A stretch of DNA of 64,000 nucleotides, from NCBI GenBank assembly GCA_023230505.1, contig JALNXF010000001.1, positions 248,001 to 312,000 on the forward strand, read 5' to 3'. Numbering within the stretch: position 1 is the first letter of the stretch; each line of letters begins with the position of its first letter. The notes beneath the pieces are model-generated. The model had not been told where the DNA came from. It saw only the letters and a program-made list of their open reading frames with translations, and did no database searches. Shown here piece by piece: positions 20,541 to 32,366 of the stretch. A program made the translations under genes and the position numbers. This stretch comes from Candidatus Altimarinota bacterium. Lineage in GTDB: Bacteria; Patescibacteriota; Gracilibacteria; BD1-5; UBA2023.

Positions 20541-20579
20541 CTCCTTCTCCAGTCTTATGGAGAGGGTCGGGGTGAGGTC
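20541..20579. repeat. GC-rich repeat of the CTCCTTCTCC...GAGAGGGTCGGGGTGAGG type
   Basis: A 39-base G+C-rich block that contrasts with its AT-rich surroundings, running from CTCCTTCTCC through TATGGAGAGGGTC to GGGGTGAGGTC. It has the look of the widespread short interspersed repeats of bacteria. It fills the gap between the DUF4870-like stop and the tsf start. Confidence 0.55.
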
Positions 20580-20914
20580 TATTTTTTTCAATTAAGAATA
20601 TCAAGAATTTTTCTTATAAACCAGAATTCAAACATTTCTCAATTATAAGCTTTATTTATTGCAATAATTGCAATTCAAATATAAAACAACGTTAATATTC
20701 ACCAAATAAAAAATGTAGGCAAAATATTAAGTATTAAATATATTCAAAATATAATTCATCCTTGTTTTGTATGAAAAGATAAAAAATTAGATTCTTTATG
20801 CATTAGAAGTGGAGCCAGAAATCAAAATGGTAGGTAGCAAATTGCAGCTAACATTCTTTCTTCTTTATTTGGTCATTCATTAAATTCTTCAGAATCTATT
20901 TTATTATCTGACAT
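20579..20914 (-). CDS. DUF4870-like membrane protein
   Basis: A 111-residue membrane protein of the DUF4870/Tic20-like type. The signature is AAICYLPFGFLAPLLMH, then ESNFLSFHTKQGGIIFGIYL, a pattern that repeats in the family (short TM, charged, F-H-x-K-Q-G). Three hydrophobic helices are visible, the last being LFYIGIAIIAI. Function unknown in this family. It is inserted between rpsB (11 bases upstream) and tsf, both on the minus strand, which is unusual for this nearly universal gene pair. Confidence 0.7.
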
Positions 20915-20925
20915 ACTTTATAAAA

Positions 20926-21714
20926 TTATTTTGTAATTTCAGTTTGTGGTTTAGCTTCGTTTTTTATGAAAGGTTTTCTAAAATCTTTATTAAATGGTCT
21001 AGTGTTTGTTTGATCTTTATTAAATGAACTTGCTATTTTTTTCTTAGTTAAAATAGGTTTTAAATAATCAAGAACAAATTTTATTGATTTAATTGAATTT
21101 ACATTACATGGAATGAAATTTGTACAAGAATCAATATCTCCAGTAGAACCTAAAAGTGCAAAAGATGGGATTTTCATTTTACGAGCTTCAGTAAGTGATA
21201 ATCCTTCGTAATGTCCATCAATAGCAAATATTACATCTGGAATTTTCTTTAATTCTTTAAGTCATTCGTAAGCTTTTTTTAATTTTTCTAATTCTTTCAT
21301 TTTCTCTGATTTTTCTTTTTTGCTTAACATATCAAGAGTTCAATTTTCAAGATCTTTCTCTATTTTATTATATGTTGCAATTCTCTTTTTAAGAGTAGAA
21401 AAATTAGTAAGTAAACCTGGAACCCATTTATCAATTACGAAAAAGTGTCCAGTTTCTCATGCAAGTTCTTTTACAAGATTTCTTGCTTGAATTTTTGTTC
21501 CAACAAAAAGTATATCTTTACCCTTTTCAGAATAATCTTTAAGAGCTGTCTTAACTTCTTCAAGTTTTTCGATTGTTTTATATAAATCGAAAACATGTAT
21601 TCAATTTTGTATTCCAAAAATGTATCATTTCATTTTAGGAGACCAAAATTGTTTTTTGTATCAGATATGTACTGCATTATCAAACATATCCTTCATAACT
21701 TCTTTATTAACCAT
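20926..21714 (-). CDS. rpsB: 30S ribosomal protein S2
   Basis: RpsB of 262 residues, somewhat longer than usual because of a basic, Lys-rich C-terminal tail. Seen: VHIGYKKQFWSPKMKGYIFG, the LYKTIEKLEE segment, DILFVGTKIQARNLVKELA, HFFVIDKWVPGLLTNFSTL and IPDVIFAIDGHYEGLSLTEARKMKIPSFALLGSTGDI. These are the S2 signatures with TGA glycines. It is the first gene of the rpsB-DUF4870-tsf unit; upstream the intergenic region (21715-21983) holds divergent transcription signals. Confidence 0.96.
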
Positions 21715-21926
21715 AGGTATAATATTAAAAAATAATCCTTAAATAATTTCTAGTTTTCATATATAAAGTTAGCCATTTTATGCTACAGGAATATATATTG
21801 TAATAAAACTAAAAATATGATTTTTCTCATTTTCCGAAAAAAATCCTAGTAATTATATAAAAAAATCAAAATTTGCAAATTTATTATATAAAAACTTACA
21901 CTCTAATCATTATTTCAAATATTTTT

Positions 21927-21953
21927 TTGCTATTTTGAAATTTTTTTTATAAT
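21927..21953 (+). promoter_or_regulatory. Promoter-like site before the 50-residue gene and serS
   Basis: A -35-like TTGCTA (21927-21932), a 15-base spacer and a perfect -10 TATAAT (21948-21953), 30 bases before the ATG at 21984. The rpsB/serS intergenic region is otherwise without features. Confidence 0.5.
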
Positions 21954-21983
21954 GAAATTATTAATTAGTTTAATATTACAAAT

Positions 21984-22136
21984 ATGCAAACACTAGATAA
22001 TGCCATTTTAGTTACATTAAAACCTAATTTAAAACAAACTGAAGAAACTAATTTATTTCTCAGTAGGTTAAGGTCTTTTGAAAAAAGAAGTAGGGAAATA
22101 ATCATTAATACAACAGATCGCCAACAAAATAATTAA
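21984..22136 (+). CDS. 50-residue hypothetical protein
   Basis: A short soluble protein (MQTLDNAILVTLKPNLKQ...). No TGA codon is used; it is rich in Asn, Arg and Ile and helical. Function unknown. It lies 28 bases before serS on the same strand, with a promoter upstream, so if translated it forms a leader gene. It may also be chance, as it is too short to test. Confidence 0.4.
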   Translation: MQTLDNAILVTLKPNLKQTEETNLFLSRLRSFEKRSREIIINTTDRQQNN

Positions 22137-22164
22137 TTTACTTATATTTATTTTATACAAAAAT

Positions 22165-23481
<1,317 letters not shown>

Positions 23482-23496
23482 TTTTAAAAATTTCTT

Positions 23497-24024
23497 ATGA
23501 TTAAAAATACAAAAGGTTTTACTCTGATTGAAATTATGATTGTTATCACAATTATTTGATTTCTTACAATGCTAGTTGCCGTGCCTTATAATTTTTATTC
23601 AAACATTTCAAAAGTAAGAATTAGTAAAGAAATTATAGATCAATCTATAAGTGATGCCATTTCCTCTGCAAATTGAAGAACTAATACTGATAATAAAAAT
23701 ATTAATATTGGATTGTATTTAGAAAAATGAAGGTGAGAAATTTTATCGTATTCATATCCTTATAATTATACATGAAGTTTATTTAATTTCGAGTGAGATA
23801 TTAAATTACTTAAAACAATTAAACTTGAATCTTTTGTACAATTGAGTAAAATCAAAGTAGATTCTAATGATACTGATAAGGTTTTGCTTTATTATAAAGC
23901 ACCAGGTGGACAGCTTACAATCTATAAGGATGAAAATTCTACCTGAAGTACATCTGATATAATCGTAGGATTTCAGTGAGCATCGGACTGAGTTTTATCA
24001 AAAGAAATTAAAATTAAAAATTAA
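23497..24024 (+). CDS. Type IV pilin-like protein 1
   Basis: A 175-residue prepilin-type protein. Leader MIKNTKG is followed by FTLIEIMIVITIIGFLTMLVAVP, the canonical signature: cleavage after G, N-methyl-Phe at +1 and Glu at +5. The remaining part is a polar pseudopilin globule with GRTNTDNKNINIGLYLEKGRGEI and a C-terminal SKEIKIKN. It is the first of four consecutive pilin-like genes, probably a minor-pilin (type II secretion GspH/FimT type) operon. The main pilin, PilB/PilC motor genes and the peptidase are not in this window. Confidence 0.85.
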
Positions 24025-24026
24025 AA

Positions 24027-24638
24027 ATGAGTAATAAATTAAATAATAAATGATTTACACTCGTAGAATTAATGGTTGCAATTCTTGTTTTTACCATCTG
24101 ATTTCTAAGTGCTTATTTACTTCTTTTTCAAGCTGTTAATTCTTCTCTTTATTCTAAAAATGAAATAATTGCAGCTAATATTGCCAGAGAACAAATTGAG
24201 CTTGTTAAAAATATTCGTGATTCAAATTTTTTAAAATACAATAATTGGGATAAAGTAGATAATTTTCTTACTTCATGAGTTTGAACTTTTTGAAGTATTT
24301 GATATTTTACAATTGAAAATAATTTCTCAAATTTAAATAATCCAATTAAAATTAATGTTTTACCAGCTGATTTTGTACCAACAAAAGAAAAAATATTAAA
24401 TAATCCTAAAGTTGAGCTTTGTATTGATAGTAGTTCAAGATATGTTCATTGTGAGCCATGACTTGCTAGAACTCAATTCTATTCATTTGTAAAAGTGAGT
24501 CCATTAAATTCTAAAAATATTTTAAATTCTCCTATTTCTGTTACTGATTGATACTTAGTAGAATCAGTTGTTATAAATAGCCAAAAATGATATAGAGAAT
24601 TTAAGATAAATACAATTATTACTAATTGGAGAAAATAA
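24027..24638 (+). CDS. Type IV pilin-like protein 2
   Basis: A 203-residue protein with prepilin leader MSNKLNNKG and FTLVELMVAILVFTIGFLSAYLLL. The Glu at +5 is present. A coiled segment IARE..IVKNIRDSNFLKYNNWDKV follows, then a polar domain with two Cys (ELCIDSS and VHCEPG). It is typical of PilV/GspI-type minor pilins (N-terminal IAREQIELVKNIRDSNF pattern is common in that class). ATG is 2 bases after the previous stop; the next ATG overlaps this gene's TAA by one base, so the operon is translationally coupled. Confidence 0.85.
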
Positions 24639-25222
24639 TGAACAAAAAAGCTTTTACATTAATTGAATTAATTCTTGCAATAACTATTTTATCAATAATT
24701 ATGCTTTCTATTTTTGTGATTTATGCCAATATTATTGAATCAAATAAAAAACTTGAATTATCAAGAATTCTACAAGAGAACGCAAGAAATATAACTGAAA
24801 CCATAGCTCGTGAAGTAAGAGAAAAATGAATTGATTTTGGCTATTACAACACTTATACTCAAAATATTAATTATTGAAGTGGTAACACTATCCTAGCTGT
24901 AAAATCAAATAAAAGATATTGTCTCCAAAAAACTAGTAATATTTGTGATTCTTCATGCTTAGAAAATGGTTTGAATTGTTATTTATGAGTTTTAGATTGA
25001 GATAGAATTAGTGATGATAGAGTCGAGGTTAAAAATCTACATTTTTATATTTCTTGAAATGAAAATAATTCAATAACAAATATTGATAATGAGGCAAAAG
25101 TAACTATGGTTTTTGATTTATCAATAATGCCATGAAAATGAATTAGAACTGAGTTAGCACAAGAGACTAAGATGAAAATACAGACCACAATTTCAGAAAA
25201 AATTTATAAAAATAATAATTAA
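24638..25222 (+). CDS. Type IV pilin-like protein 3 (Ala before the cleavage site)
   Basis: A 194-residue protein starting MNKKA followed by FTLIELILAITILSIIMLS. The residue before the cleavage site is Ala in place of the usual Gly, which may slow or change peptidase processing. Next is NARNITETIAREVREKG, the PilW/GspJ-like pattern, then a polar globule with four Cys (YCLQKTSNICDSSCLENG). ATG at 24638 overlaps the previous stop TAA; a further upstream in-frame TTG at 24626 was considered and rejected, since it would put four residues before the leader. Confidence 0.8.
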
Positions 25223-25224
25223 TT

Positions 25225-26076
25225 ATGAATAAAAAATGATTTTCTACTATAATTGCAATGCTTCTAACAGCCTTTTTAATCATACTTTCATCGTGAATTT
25301 TGTTTTTAGTTTTGCAAGAAAGTAAAATTACTCGTACGGTTTTTAATACAGTTTCTACGTATGCTGGAGCTGAATGATCTTTAGAATATGCTTTACTTAA
25401 AATAAAAAATCATTCAGAGTGATTTTCTGATAGCGTAAATAGGGATGATTATGATTCAAATTTATTATCAAATAATTCTGTTGATGGTAAAAATCAAATA
25501 ATTTGATATGAAATAAATAATTCTTCTTCTAGTTATTCTTGAACTATAAAATCTTCTTGATTTGAAATAATTCCACTTTTTTTTGATAAATGAACTTTTA
25601 TCCAAACTAATTCTAAGAATCCAAACTCAAATACAAGCAATATTTCTAAAACTCTAAAATTCGCTTTTAATTCAAACTCTTGAGTTACTTGGAATATTAT
25701 TTGAAATGATACTGCCTGAGATACTTTTTGAATTGTTGGGACTGGCTCTAGTTTTGGTACGGGTTATACAGTTTCTACAAGTAATTGATTATTTAAAAAA
25801 ACTTACAATAATACCTCAACTGATGCCATAGATTTTACCCTTACTTCTCTTGATATTTGAACTTTTTTGAATACTTACGAAAATAATTACCTAATTATTT
25901 ATAATCATAATTTGTGAGATATAGACTATAACATCCAAAGTTCCGACTGATTTGCACTCCCAAGACTCGAAATTACCTCTTATTCAAATATCTGAGATTT
26001 CAAACAAAATATACAATTTACCGAAAACAAATCCAAATATTTTGATATCCTAAAGTATAGTTTGTTTAATAAATAA
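25225..26076 (+). CDS. PilX-like minor pilin
   Basis: A 283-residue protein. Leader MNKKG followed by FSTIIAMLLTAFLIILSSGILFL has the hydrophobic helix but lacks Glu at +5 (Ile there), as in PilX/GspK-class proteins. A long polar domain (residues 35-283), rich in Asn and Ser, follows with ITRTVFNTVSTYAGAEGSLEYALLKIK at its beginning; the AGAEGSLEYAL segment resembles the AGAEAALE pattern of PilX. The gene ends the pilin operon and overlaps the ybeY 3' end by 11 bases (convergent). Confidence 0.75.
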
Positions 26077-26503
26077 CCCTTAAAACCTTCTCTTCTTCCT
26101 CGCTCATTTCCGCATAATCCTCATCTGTCTCGTGGTCAAAACCTAGGATATGGAGGATAGAGTGTGTAATTAATTTGTAGGTTTCTTGCTCCTCAGTGAG
26201 TCAATATTCCTTGCTTTGTGAGATTATCTTATTTTGCGAAAGTATAATTTCACCTGCAATTTCTTTTTGTTTTAGTGATGAGAAATCCTCAAAATAATGG
26301 AAGCTAAGCACATCAGTAGTTGTATCAATATTTCTATAATTTTTATTTAATTCTTGCATTTGTTTGTCATCTACAAATACAATATTAACTGTTCAATTTT
26401 GAGATTTATTTATATTTTCAGAGACACTTTTAAAAATTAATTCAATAATTTCTTTTTTTAATTTAAGGTCTTTTGGTTTATTTATGAATTTATATTTAAA
26501 CAT
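26066..26503 (-). CDS. ybeY: Endoribonuclease YbeY (rRNA maturation)
   Basis: A 145-residue YbeY, a zinc-dependent single-strand endoribonuclease needed for 16S rRNA 3' maturation and ribosome quality control. The catalytic motif HSILHILGFDHE at about residues 114-125 matches HGxLHLxGYDH (three zinc-binding His). Upstream are NKNYRNIDTTTDVLSF and EIAGEIILS, both family signatures. The start is ATG at 26503. It converges with the pilin operon. In this window it stands apart from its usual neighbours (phoH, era). Confidence 0.93.
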
Positions 26504-26570
26504 ATTAATTTAAAAATAATAAAATGATTGAAGTTCTCGCACGAAGCTCAAGAACAAGAAATTTTTGATT

Positions 26571-28805
26571 TTAGTTTATATTTACTTTATAATTAGTTAG
26601 TCAGCTTTGGCGGTAGAAATTTGTCTTTGTGGTACAATCTTTTGGGTGAGTTAAATATTCAATATCAATTGAGGTTGATTTTCAAACTGGCGTATTTAGA
26701 TAAAATTTTATAAAATCATATTTAGGATTTGATGAATCTAGATTTACATTTGGTAATTTAGTTTTAAGCTCAGTCAATTTTGGTACAAGAATTCTTACAA
26801 ATTGTCTATTTTCTGCTCCTCATTCTATTCTCATTAATCTATCTTTTTCCTCTCAATTTGTAATCTTTAAATCATCTAAAACTGTTCTTATTTCTGTAAT
26901 TTCTTTTTCTCAAAAATTATGTGTTGAGTTAAAGTTAAGAGTATTTAATATAGAACAGTCTTCATTTACTTTTGTTTTCAGATTAAATACGCGAGACATA
27001 TATCTATCTGATTTATTTCATGAAATTGATGTAAATACTGGATATAACCGGTTTCACTCGTCTTTTAGCCAATTTTCAGATGTCATATATTTTTGTATAA
27101 ATTCTTCAACGTCAGGATTTCTAGAAGCTACTAGTATTTCTCAAGTTATAAAATTATTTAAAATAATATCGATATAACCTATAAAATCTTTTTTCTCAAG
27201 AAGTTTTTTCTCTAGTTTTTCAGAGAATTTAAACAATATATCCTTTGGTGAAATTACTTTTTGAAATTTATTCTCTACTAGAGTTGACATAATTAGTGAG
27301 AAATTAGAACTTGTAACATCTAGATTTATCTCATCCATCCTAACACTTCAATATTTTTTTAGGAAATCTTGAACTAATCCTTGATTTATTGCAATTACTC
27401 AATCAAGCGATGATCAGCCTCATTTTTCATAAAAGAAATTAATTTTTTCAGCGCTTTCTCTAAAAATTGGTAAATAATTTGCGTCTCTTAATCAGTGATT
27501 TGGAGAGATTATATTAAGTCATTCTGGCGGAGTTTCGAGGTATGGAGTGATATGCCAGTCATAATAATATACATCTTTTTTATCATAACTTTTAATATTT
27601 CATTTATATAACTCGAGTGTTATTACGCTTCCTGGGAATCCTCAATTTGCCCTAATTTCGTCTTTATTTTGATTTAGGATCAAATATCTAACTGGTTTTT
27701 TATCTCAAAGGATTTCTAATAAAATATCTTCATTAGCAATATAATAATCAAGAATTGATGATGATTTTACAAGGTTTTCCATAACTGTCTGAAATTTTGA
27801 GTTTAGAGATTTATCTGGAAGTGAATCAATTTTTGAATAGTAAGTTATCGCATTATTTAGACTTTCTTTAATATTTAGGATATTTTCATCTTCTTTTTTT
27901 AAAAATGTTGTAATTTTAATATTTTGAAGCTTTTTAATTCAAGTCAAGTCTTTATTTACTTTCATTTCTTCTTCAAAATCAGAGTAAATTTGTCAGATAT
28001 TTATCATAATATTTCAAATCTGAGATCATCATTTTATGATATTATTAGCCAAAATTATATCATTGTTTTTATAAAATGAGTTATTACCGAGTAGATTTAC
28101 TGGAGCAAAAAGAACGCTTAAAATATTTAGTTTTCTTCTAACTTTTATTGCCTCATTTTTAATTTCTTCTCAATTTCTTAAATTTTTAAAATTATAGATT
28201 TTTTGATATGAATCAATAACTTCACCTTGAATATAGTTTTTAAATCAAATTCAAATTAATACAAATGAAGCGGAAATTATGAAAGCAATTAATCCAGCCT
28301 GACCTCATCTATAGAAAAACTTTTTATGCTTAATTAAAATTTTATTTAGTTTTTTTAGATTTCTAATATATTTCTTAACTGAAGGCCTTTTAATTACATA
28401 AATATCTGGATAGGTTTTGAAAACTGGAGATTCTTTTAATTCTCTTACATCCAGAGAATTATAACTTAATTCTGGCAGGGGAGTCGTAATACTAAGTGGA
28501 TTAATTAAAATTCTTTCTTTCCTAAATTTTAGAACTTCTTTTAATTTTAGTTTATTTAATTTTTTCCCCAGAATATCGTAAAAATTCTTATTTTTTAGCT
28601 TATTTATTGAGAGTTTTTTCTTTTTAGTTAAATTAATTTTTTTATCATTTAAAGCTTTCTCTATGTCATTAAAAACATTTCCACTATTATGTAATATTGC
28701 CTTTAAATTAGCCTTTGGGAAGAATTCCAAAAGATTAACAGGATAACTTTTCCCATCTTCATTTTGAACAATATCATTTATTTTAGAAATTTCTTTTTCT
28801 TCCAT
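26571..28805 (-). CDS. Large DUF4012-type membrane protein
   Basis: A 744-residue protein with a long, basic cytoplasmic N-terminus (about residues 1-165, LKLKEVLKFRKERI), one membrane helix (AGLIAFIISASFVLIGIGF, about residues 170-190) and a large extracytoplasmic region. DUF4012 marks: KPVRYLILNQNKDEIRANWGFPGSVITLELYK, DWHITPYLETPPEWLNIISPNHWLRDANY, GVIAINQGLVQDFL. This family is common in Patescibacteria and Actinobacteria, often near polysaccharide genes; its function is unknown, perhaps envelope glycopolymer-related. It stands alone between ybeY and the EamA gene. TGA glycines keep the frame open along its full length. Confidence 0.8.
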
Positions 28806-28903
28806 TTAAAATTACTTATTTACTCGATTATAATAATTTTTTTCAAATTACAACATTTCTATTTTTCTTTGCTATTTACATTTTTGTTTTTAATATTTTA
28901 GTT

Positions 28904-29791
28904 CTATATTAAAATTTCTTTTTTCTTTTTTGTATAACTTAGCAATATTATTCCTATAAACATAGGAATAATAGCAAATAATTGGTTATAATTAGGTATA
29001 TTATCTAGGACTAACCATGCAATAATTAAAGTAAAGAATGGTGAAATACTTGATAGAGATCAGGCTTTGACTACGCTGATTCTTTTTATACTCTCAAGCC
29101 ATAATATTTTAGATAAACCTAGTAATAAAAATCAATTTATAACCAGAAATAATAAAGAATTAAAATTGCTTATTTTAAGAGAAATATTCAATAAGTATCA
29201 AATAATAAATAATATTGGCGTACTTATAATACTTCTTATAAACATTATATTTTCACTACTTACTTTTTCTCTTGCTTTTAGCATAAAATGATTTCAAATT
29301 GGAGCTACCATAGCTGCCAATAACACTAATAAATCTCCTAATTTAAAATGAGTAAAATTTGGTGCTAAGATTATCATAGCTCAACTTAATGTAAAAATAG
29401 CTCATAGAATATGAATAACTGGCAAATGTTTTTTCTTTAAAATATTAAAAAACAAAAAACTGAAAAATATCTCGCTAAGTGCTATAATACTAGCATTTCA
29501 TGCTGTGGTATAACGAAGCCCAAAGAAAAACAAGCAATAATATAATATTCAAAGAATAAAAGTACCAATTAGATTATCTTTTAGAGATTCCTTATTTTTT
29601 ATTTCTCTAAAATTTCATTTAAGATACAAAGTAATTCAAAAAAATATACTAGCAAAAAATGTACTCCAAGCTAGTGATGTTATAGGTGATAAGGTATTTA
29701 ATGATAATATTGTAACTATTGGAAAAAGACTCCAAAGTAAAGCTTCAAAAAATATAAAAATTTCGCCTTTTCTTTCTTCAAATATTATCAT
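28904..29791 (-). CDS. EamA-family (DMT) transporter
   Basis: A 295-residue integral membrane protein with about 10 hydrophobic helices in two repeated halves, the drug/metabolite transporter architecture. Opening EIFIFFEALLWSLFPIVTIL and the mid segment GLRYTTAGNASIIALSEIFFSFLF (the typical G-L-xY-T-x-A-xxASxI) are characteristic; the second half repeats with SIKRISVVKAGSLSSISPFFTLIIAWLVL. Substrate unknown; such proteins move amino acids or other metabolites. It lies divergent from ruvB with 126 bases between. Confidence 0.85.
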
Positions 29792-29917
29792 TTTTATAAA
29801 AGTTATTTTTATAAAAATTATATTAGTAATAAAATTTAAAATGTAAACATAAATTTGATAAATTGTTATTTATGTGTATATTTTGTATAGAAAAGTTAAA
29901 TATAAATTTTTAAAAAT

Positions 29918-30955
29918 ATGGCAATAAAATCTTCTAAAAAAACTGATGACAATACAAAAGAAAGAGTTATTTCACCTAAGGAAAGTGAATTAGATACTTT
30001 AAATGAGGTAAAACTTCGTCCTAAACTATTGGTGGATTACATTGGTCAGGATTCCATTAAGAAACATCTTGATATTGCTATTAAGTCAGCTAATATAAGA
30101 TGAGAACCACTCGAGCATATTTTACTTTATTGACCTCCTGGTCTTGGTAAAACTACACTTTCTCTAATTATTTCAAATGAGATGTGAGTAAATCTAAAAC
30201 ACACTTCATGACCTGCAATTGAGAAACAAGCAGATATTATTTCGATTTTAACTGGAATTTCTGAATGAGATATTTTATTTATTGATGAAATTCATAGATT
30301 AAAGCCTCAAATTGAGGAGATTTTGTATGGAGCGATGGAAGATTATACAATTGATATTATGGTTGGATCAGGGACTGGAGCAACGTCAATTAAAATGGAT
30401 ATTCCAAAATTTACTTTAGTTGGAGCTACAACTAAATTATCTTCGCTTTCTAGTCCACTTAGAGATAGATTTTGAAATATTTTTAAACTTGATTTTTATA
30501 ATAGAGATGAACTAGGTAAAATAGTTAGAAGATCATTAAATATACTTTGATGTGAAATAAAAAATAATGAAGTAGGGGATATAGTGGCTAAAAAAAGCAG
30601 ATGAACTCCGAGAATTGTAAATAGATTTGTAAAAATTGTCAGAGATTATCAGACAGTCGGGCATGATGTTGAGAGTATTTCCGGAATTGAAAAGATATTT
30701 GATTGACTTGGAATTGATTCTCTAGGTCTTGATTATTTAGATAGAAAAATTCTTGAAACACTCAATAGTTTCTGACTTAAACCAATTTGACTTAATACAC
30801 TTTCATCTATTGTATGAGAAGAAGAGGATACAATAGAAGATGTTATCGAACCATTTTTACTTAAAATTTGATTTATAGAAAGAACTGGTAGATGAAGAGT
30901 AATTACTGATGCGGGTAAGAGTCATATTGAAACAACCGTTTATAATTTTAAATAA
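29918..30955 (+). CDS. ruvB: Holliday junction DNA helicase RuvB
   Basis: RuvB, the AAA+ motor of branch migration. 345 residues, normal. N-terminal [25 protein letters not shown], Walker [11 protein letters not shown] at about residues 70-79 (the first Gly is TGA), Walker [11 protein letters not shown], sensor 1 FTLVGATT, arginine finger region SPLRDRFG, and the RuvB winged-helix C-terminus (RKILETL...[37 protein letters not shown]). Its stop overlaps the convergent membrane-protein gene by 16 bases. ruvA and ruvC are not in this window; ruvX lies far downstream at 54769. Confidence 0.97.
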
Positions 30956-31392
30956 TTTAGTATTCTATCAATAGCACCAATTTCTCATTTTTCATCCTCC
31001 TCAACATAATCAGATAAAAAAGCTCTTACTCCAGCTGCATTTACATCACTTGTAATAGGTAAATCAAGTAATTTAAATCACCTTACTCTAAGTCTTAATC
31101 TAAGATAAACTGGAGTATTTTTATTATAAATTATGCTAAATTTTTCTATTTTTGGATAATCATAAAAAGTATCTCAAACCTTAATTCATGACTCATTTAT
31201 TTCAATATCGATTAAATCAGGTGTATTATTTTCTATTAAAATATACACTCAGATAAACATAAAAATCACAATACTCATTACATAAAGTCCAACAATATAT
31301 CCCCAAATAATTAAGGAAATTGCGATAATAATCGCAACAGTATACCACGATGAGCTTTTTTCTTTTTTTGAGTTAAATTCCCATGAAAACAT
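30940..31392 (-). CDS. Small two-helix membrane protein
   Basis: A 150-residue protein. The first 20 residues are polar with KKEKSSS; two helices follow (VAIIIAISLIIWGYIV and YVMSIVIFMFIGVYILI), then an acidic-rich cytoplasmic or extracytoplasmic domain with DLIDIEINESGIKVGDTFYDYPKIEKFSIIYN, an OB/PH-like pattern. Conserved hypotheticals of this shape (two helices plus a bacterial-PH-like domain) occur in Patescibacteria; no function is known. It follows the pilin-like gene (31396) by 3 bases, so the two are co-transcribed. Confidence 0.65.
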
Positions 31393-31395
31393 AAA

Positions 31396-31731
31396 TTATA
31401 AATTAGCAATTAAAGTATTTACTATAAACCAAGACGAAAGTGTCACAATAAAACCTATAATTCAATACATTATTGCATCTTTTCATTTTTGTTTGTTATC
31501 AGAAGTCGGAAGTGCTAGTCTAAAAGCCCCAACAATAATCATTAGCATAGATAGGGTTGCTCCAAAACCAATTATAAAACTAGTAACAGAAGTTATTGTT
31601 TTTGGAATTTGATCAATTCCGACATCTCAATTCCTTAATTTTTCATTATCAATCCCCAAATAGTTATCTTCTGCCAAAACATGACTCACTGCGAAAATAT
31701 ATGACAATATAAAAAATAATATTTTTCTCAT
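31396..31731 (-). CDS. Small signal-peptide/two-helix protein, VirB2/T4SS-pilin-like
   Basis: A 111-residue protein with a signal peptide (RKILFFILSYIFAVSHVLA), a short linker, and two hydrophobic helices: IPKTITSVTSFIIGFGATLSMLMIIVGAFRLAL and DAIMYGIIGFIVTLSSWFIVNTLI, separated by a charged loop (PTSDNKQKGK). This signal-peptide, two-helix, charged-loop plan matches the VirB2/TrbC-type pilins and the T4SS-pilin-like proteins common in Patescibacteria. No other T4SS gene is nearby, so function is inference only. The downstream gene is 3 bases away. Confidence 0.6.
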
Positions 31732-31791
31732 AATCCTTAAAAAGTTAATATAACCCTATTATATTTATAAATCTAAAATCACAAATTTTTC

Positions 31792-31827
31792 TTATTTTTT
31801 TGATTTTTTGAAAAAATTTATATAATT
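31792..31827 (+). repeat. Promoter-bearing direct repeat, left copy
   Basis: A 36-base block identical to 32367-32402. It holds an A/T palindrome (TTTTTTGAAAAAA) and ends in TATATAATT with a perfect -10 TATAAT; a -35-like TTGATT lies 15 bases upstream. The left copy drives the small toxin-antitoxin-like pair, the right copy pheT. Confidence 0.8.
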
Positions 31828-31856
31828 AAATTAATTTAAAATTAAGTTTTAAAATT

Positions 31857-32006
31857 ATGATAAAAAAAGATTGAAAAAACTATTATACATTGGTTGAATC
31901 AAAAAAAATTTCAGATGAAAATATTAAAAAATCTGCTCAACTTCTTATACAGGATTTAAGGAAATCAGAACAGATTTTAGTTCGTAAAAAAGAAATTTAT
32001 GTTTAG
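31857..32006 (+). CDS. Putative antitoxin, 49 residues
   Basis: A 49-residue highly charged, helical protein (MIKKDGKNYYTLVESKKISDEN..., rich in Lys and Glu). The gene partly overlaps the next gene: the toxin-like ATG (31999) begins 8 bases before this gene's TAG ends. Small size, tight overlap and position before a ParE-like product suggest a type II antitoxin. I do not recognise a DNA-binding fold, so it may need a partner for autoregulation, or the role may be wrong. The copy of the duplicated promoter is 30 bases upstream. Confidence 0.5.
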
Positions 32007-32340
32007 TGTTGTATTATCTGAAGAAGTTATTTATGATATAGACAATTTTATAGACTCATATAGAAAAATTTTTTTAAATAGATTTTTAGATACATGAATT
32101 TTTAATGAAAATTTAATCAGAAAAAATTATATAGAATTATCGAAAGAATTTAGAAATAATATATATAATGAAATTGATACTAGGTTAAAACAGAAAAGAA
32201 TTTTATGAAATATGGTAATCGATGAACTAAAATATTCAATTTTTATCATTGTTTGAAATTATAGTATTTTATTAAATTATATTGAAAATATTGAAGATAA
32301 AATTAGATTTGTAGAAAATATAAATTTTTATAAGAAATAA
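31999..32340 (+). CDS. Putative ParE/RelE-like toxin
   Basis: A 113-residue protein. The first part (MFSVVLSEEVIYDIDNFIDSYRKIFLNRFLD) has the ParE pattern: a strand with LSEE then a long helix. The last part (DELKYSIFIIVGNYSILLNYIENIEDKIRFVENI) resembles the closing Y-S-I-x-V-x-NY-x-I-L-Y strands of ParE. The similarity is from pattern only. It overlaps the small upstream gene by 8 bases. Both genes are AT-rich and use TGA glycines, so they are adapted to this genome. Confidence 0.5.
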
Positions 32341-32366
32341 AATTTATAATCTTTGTAAAGCAGAGA

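Noticed and set aside
24626..24640. TTG start at 24626 for pilin-like protein 3
   Set aside because: The ATG at 24638 gives a normal prepilin leader and the usual one-base overlap with the previous stop.
26533..26560. Possible further copy of the GTCATT palindrome family
   Set aside because: Only a short degenerate stem remains (GTTCT with AGAAC); it lacks the GTCATT end.
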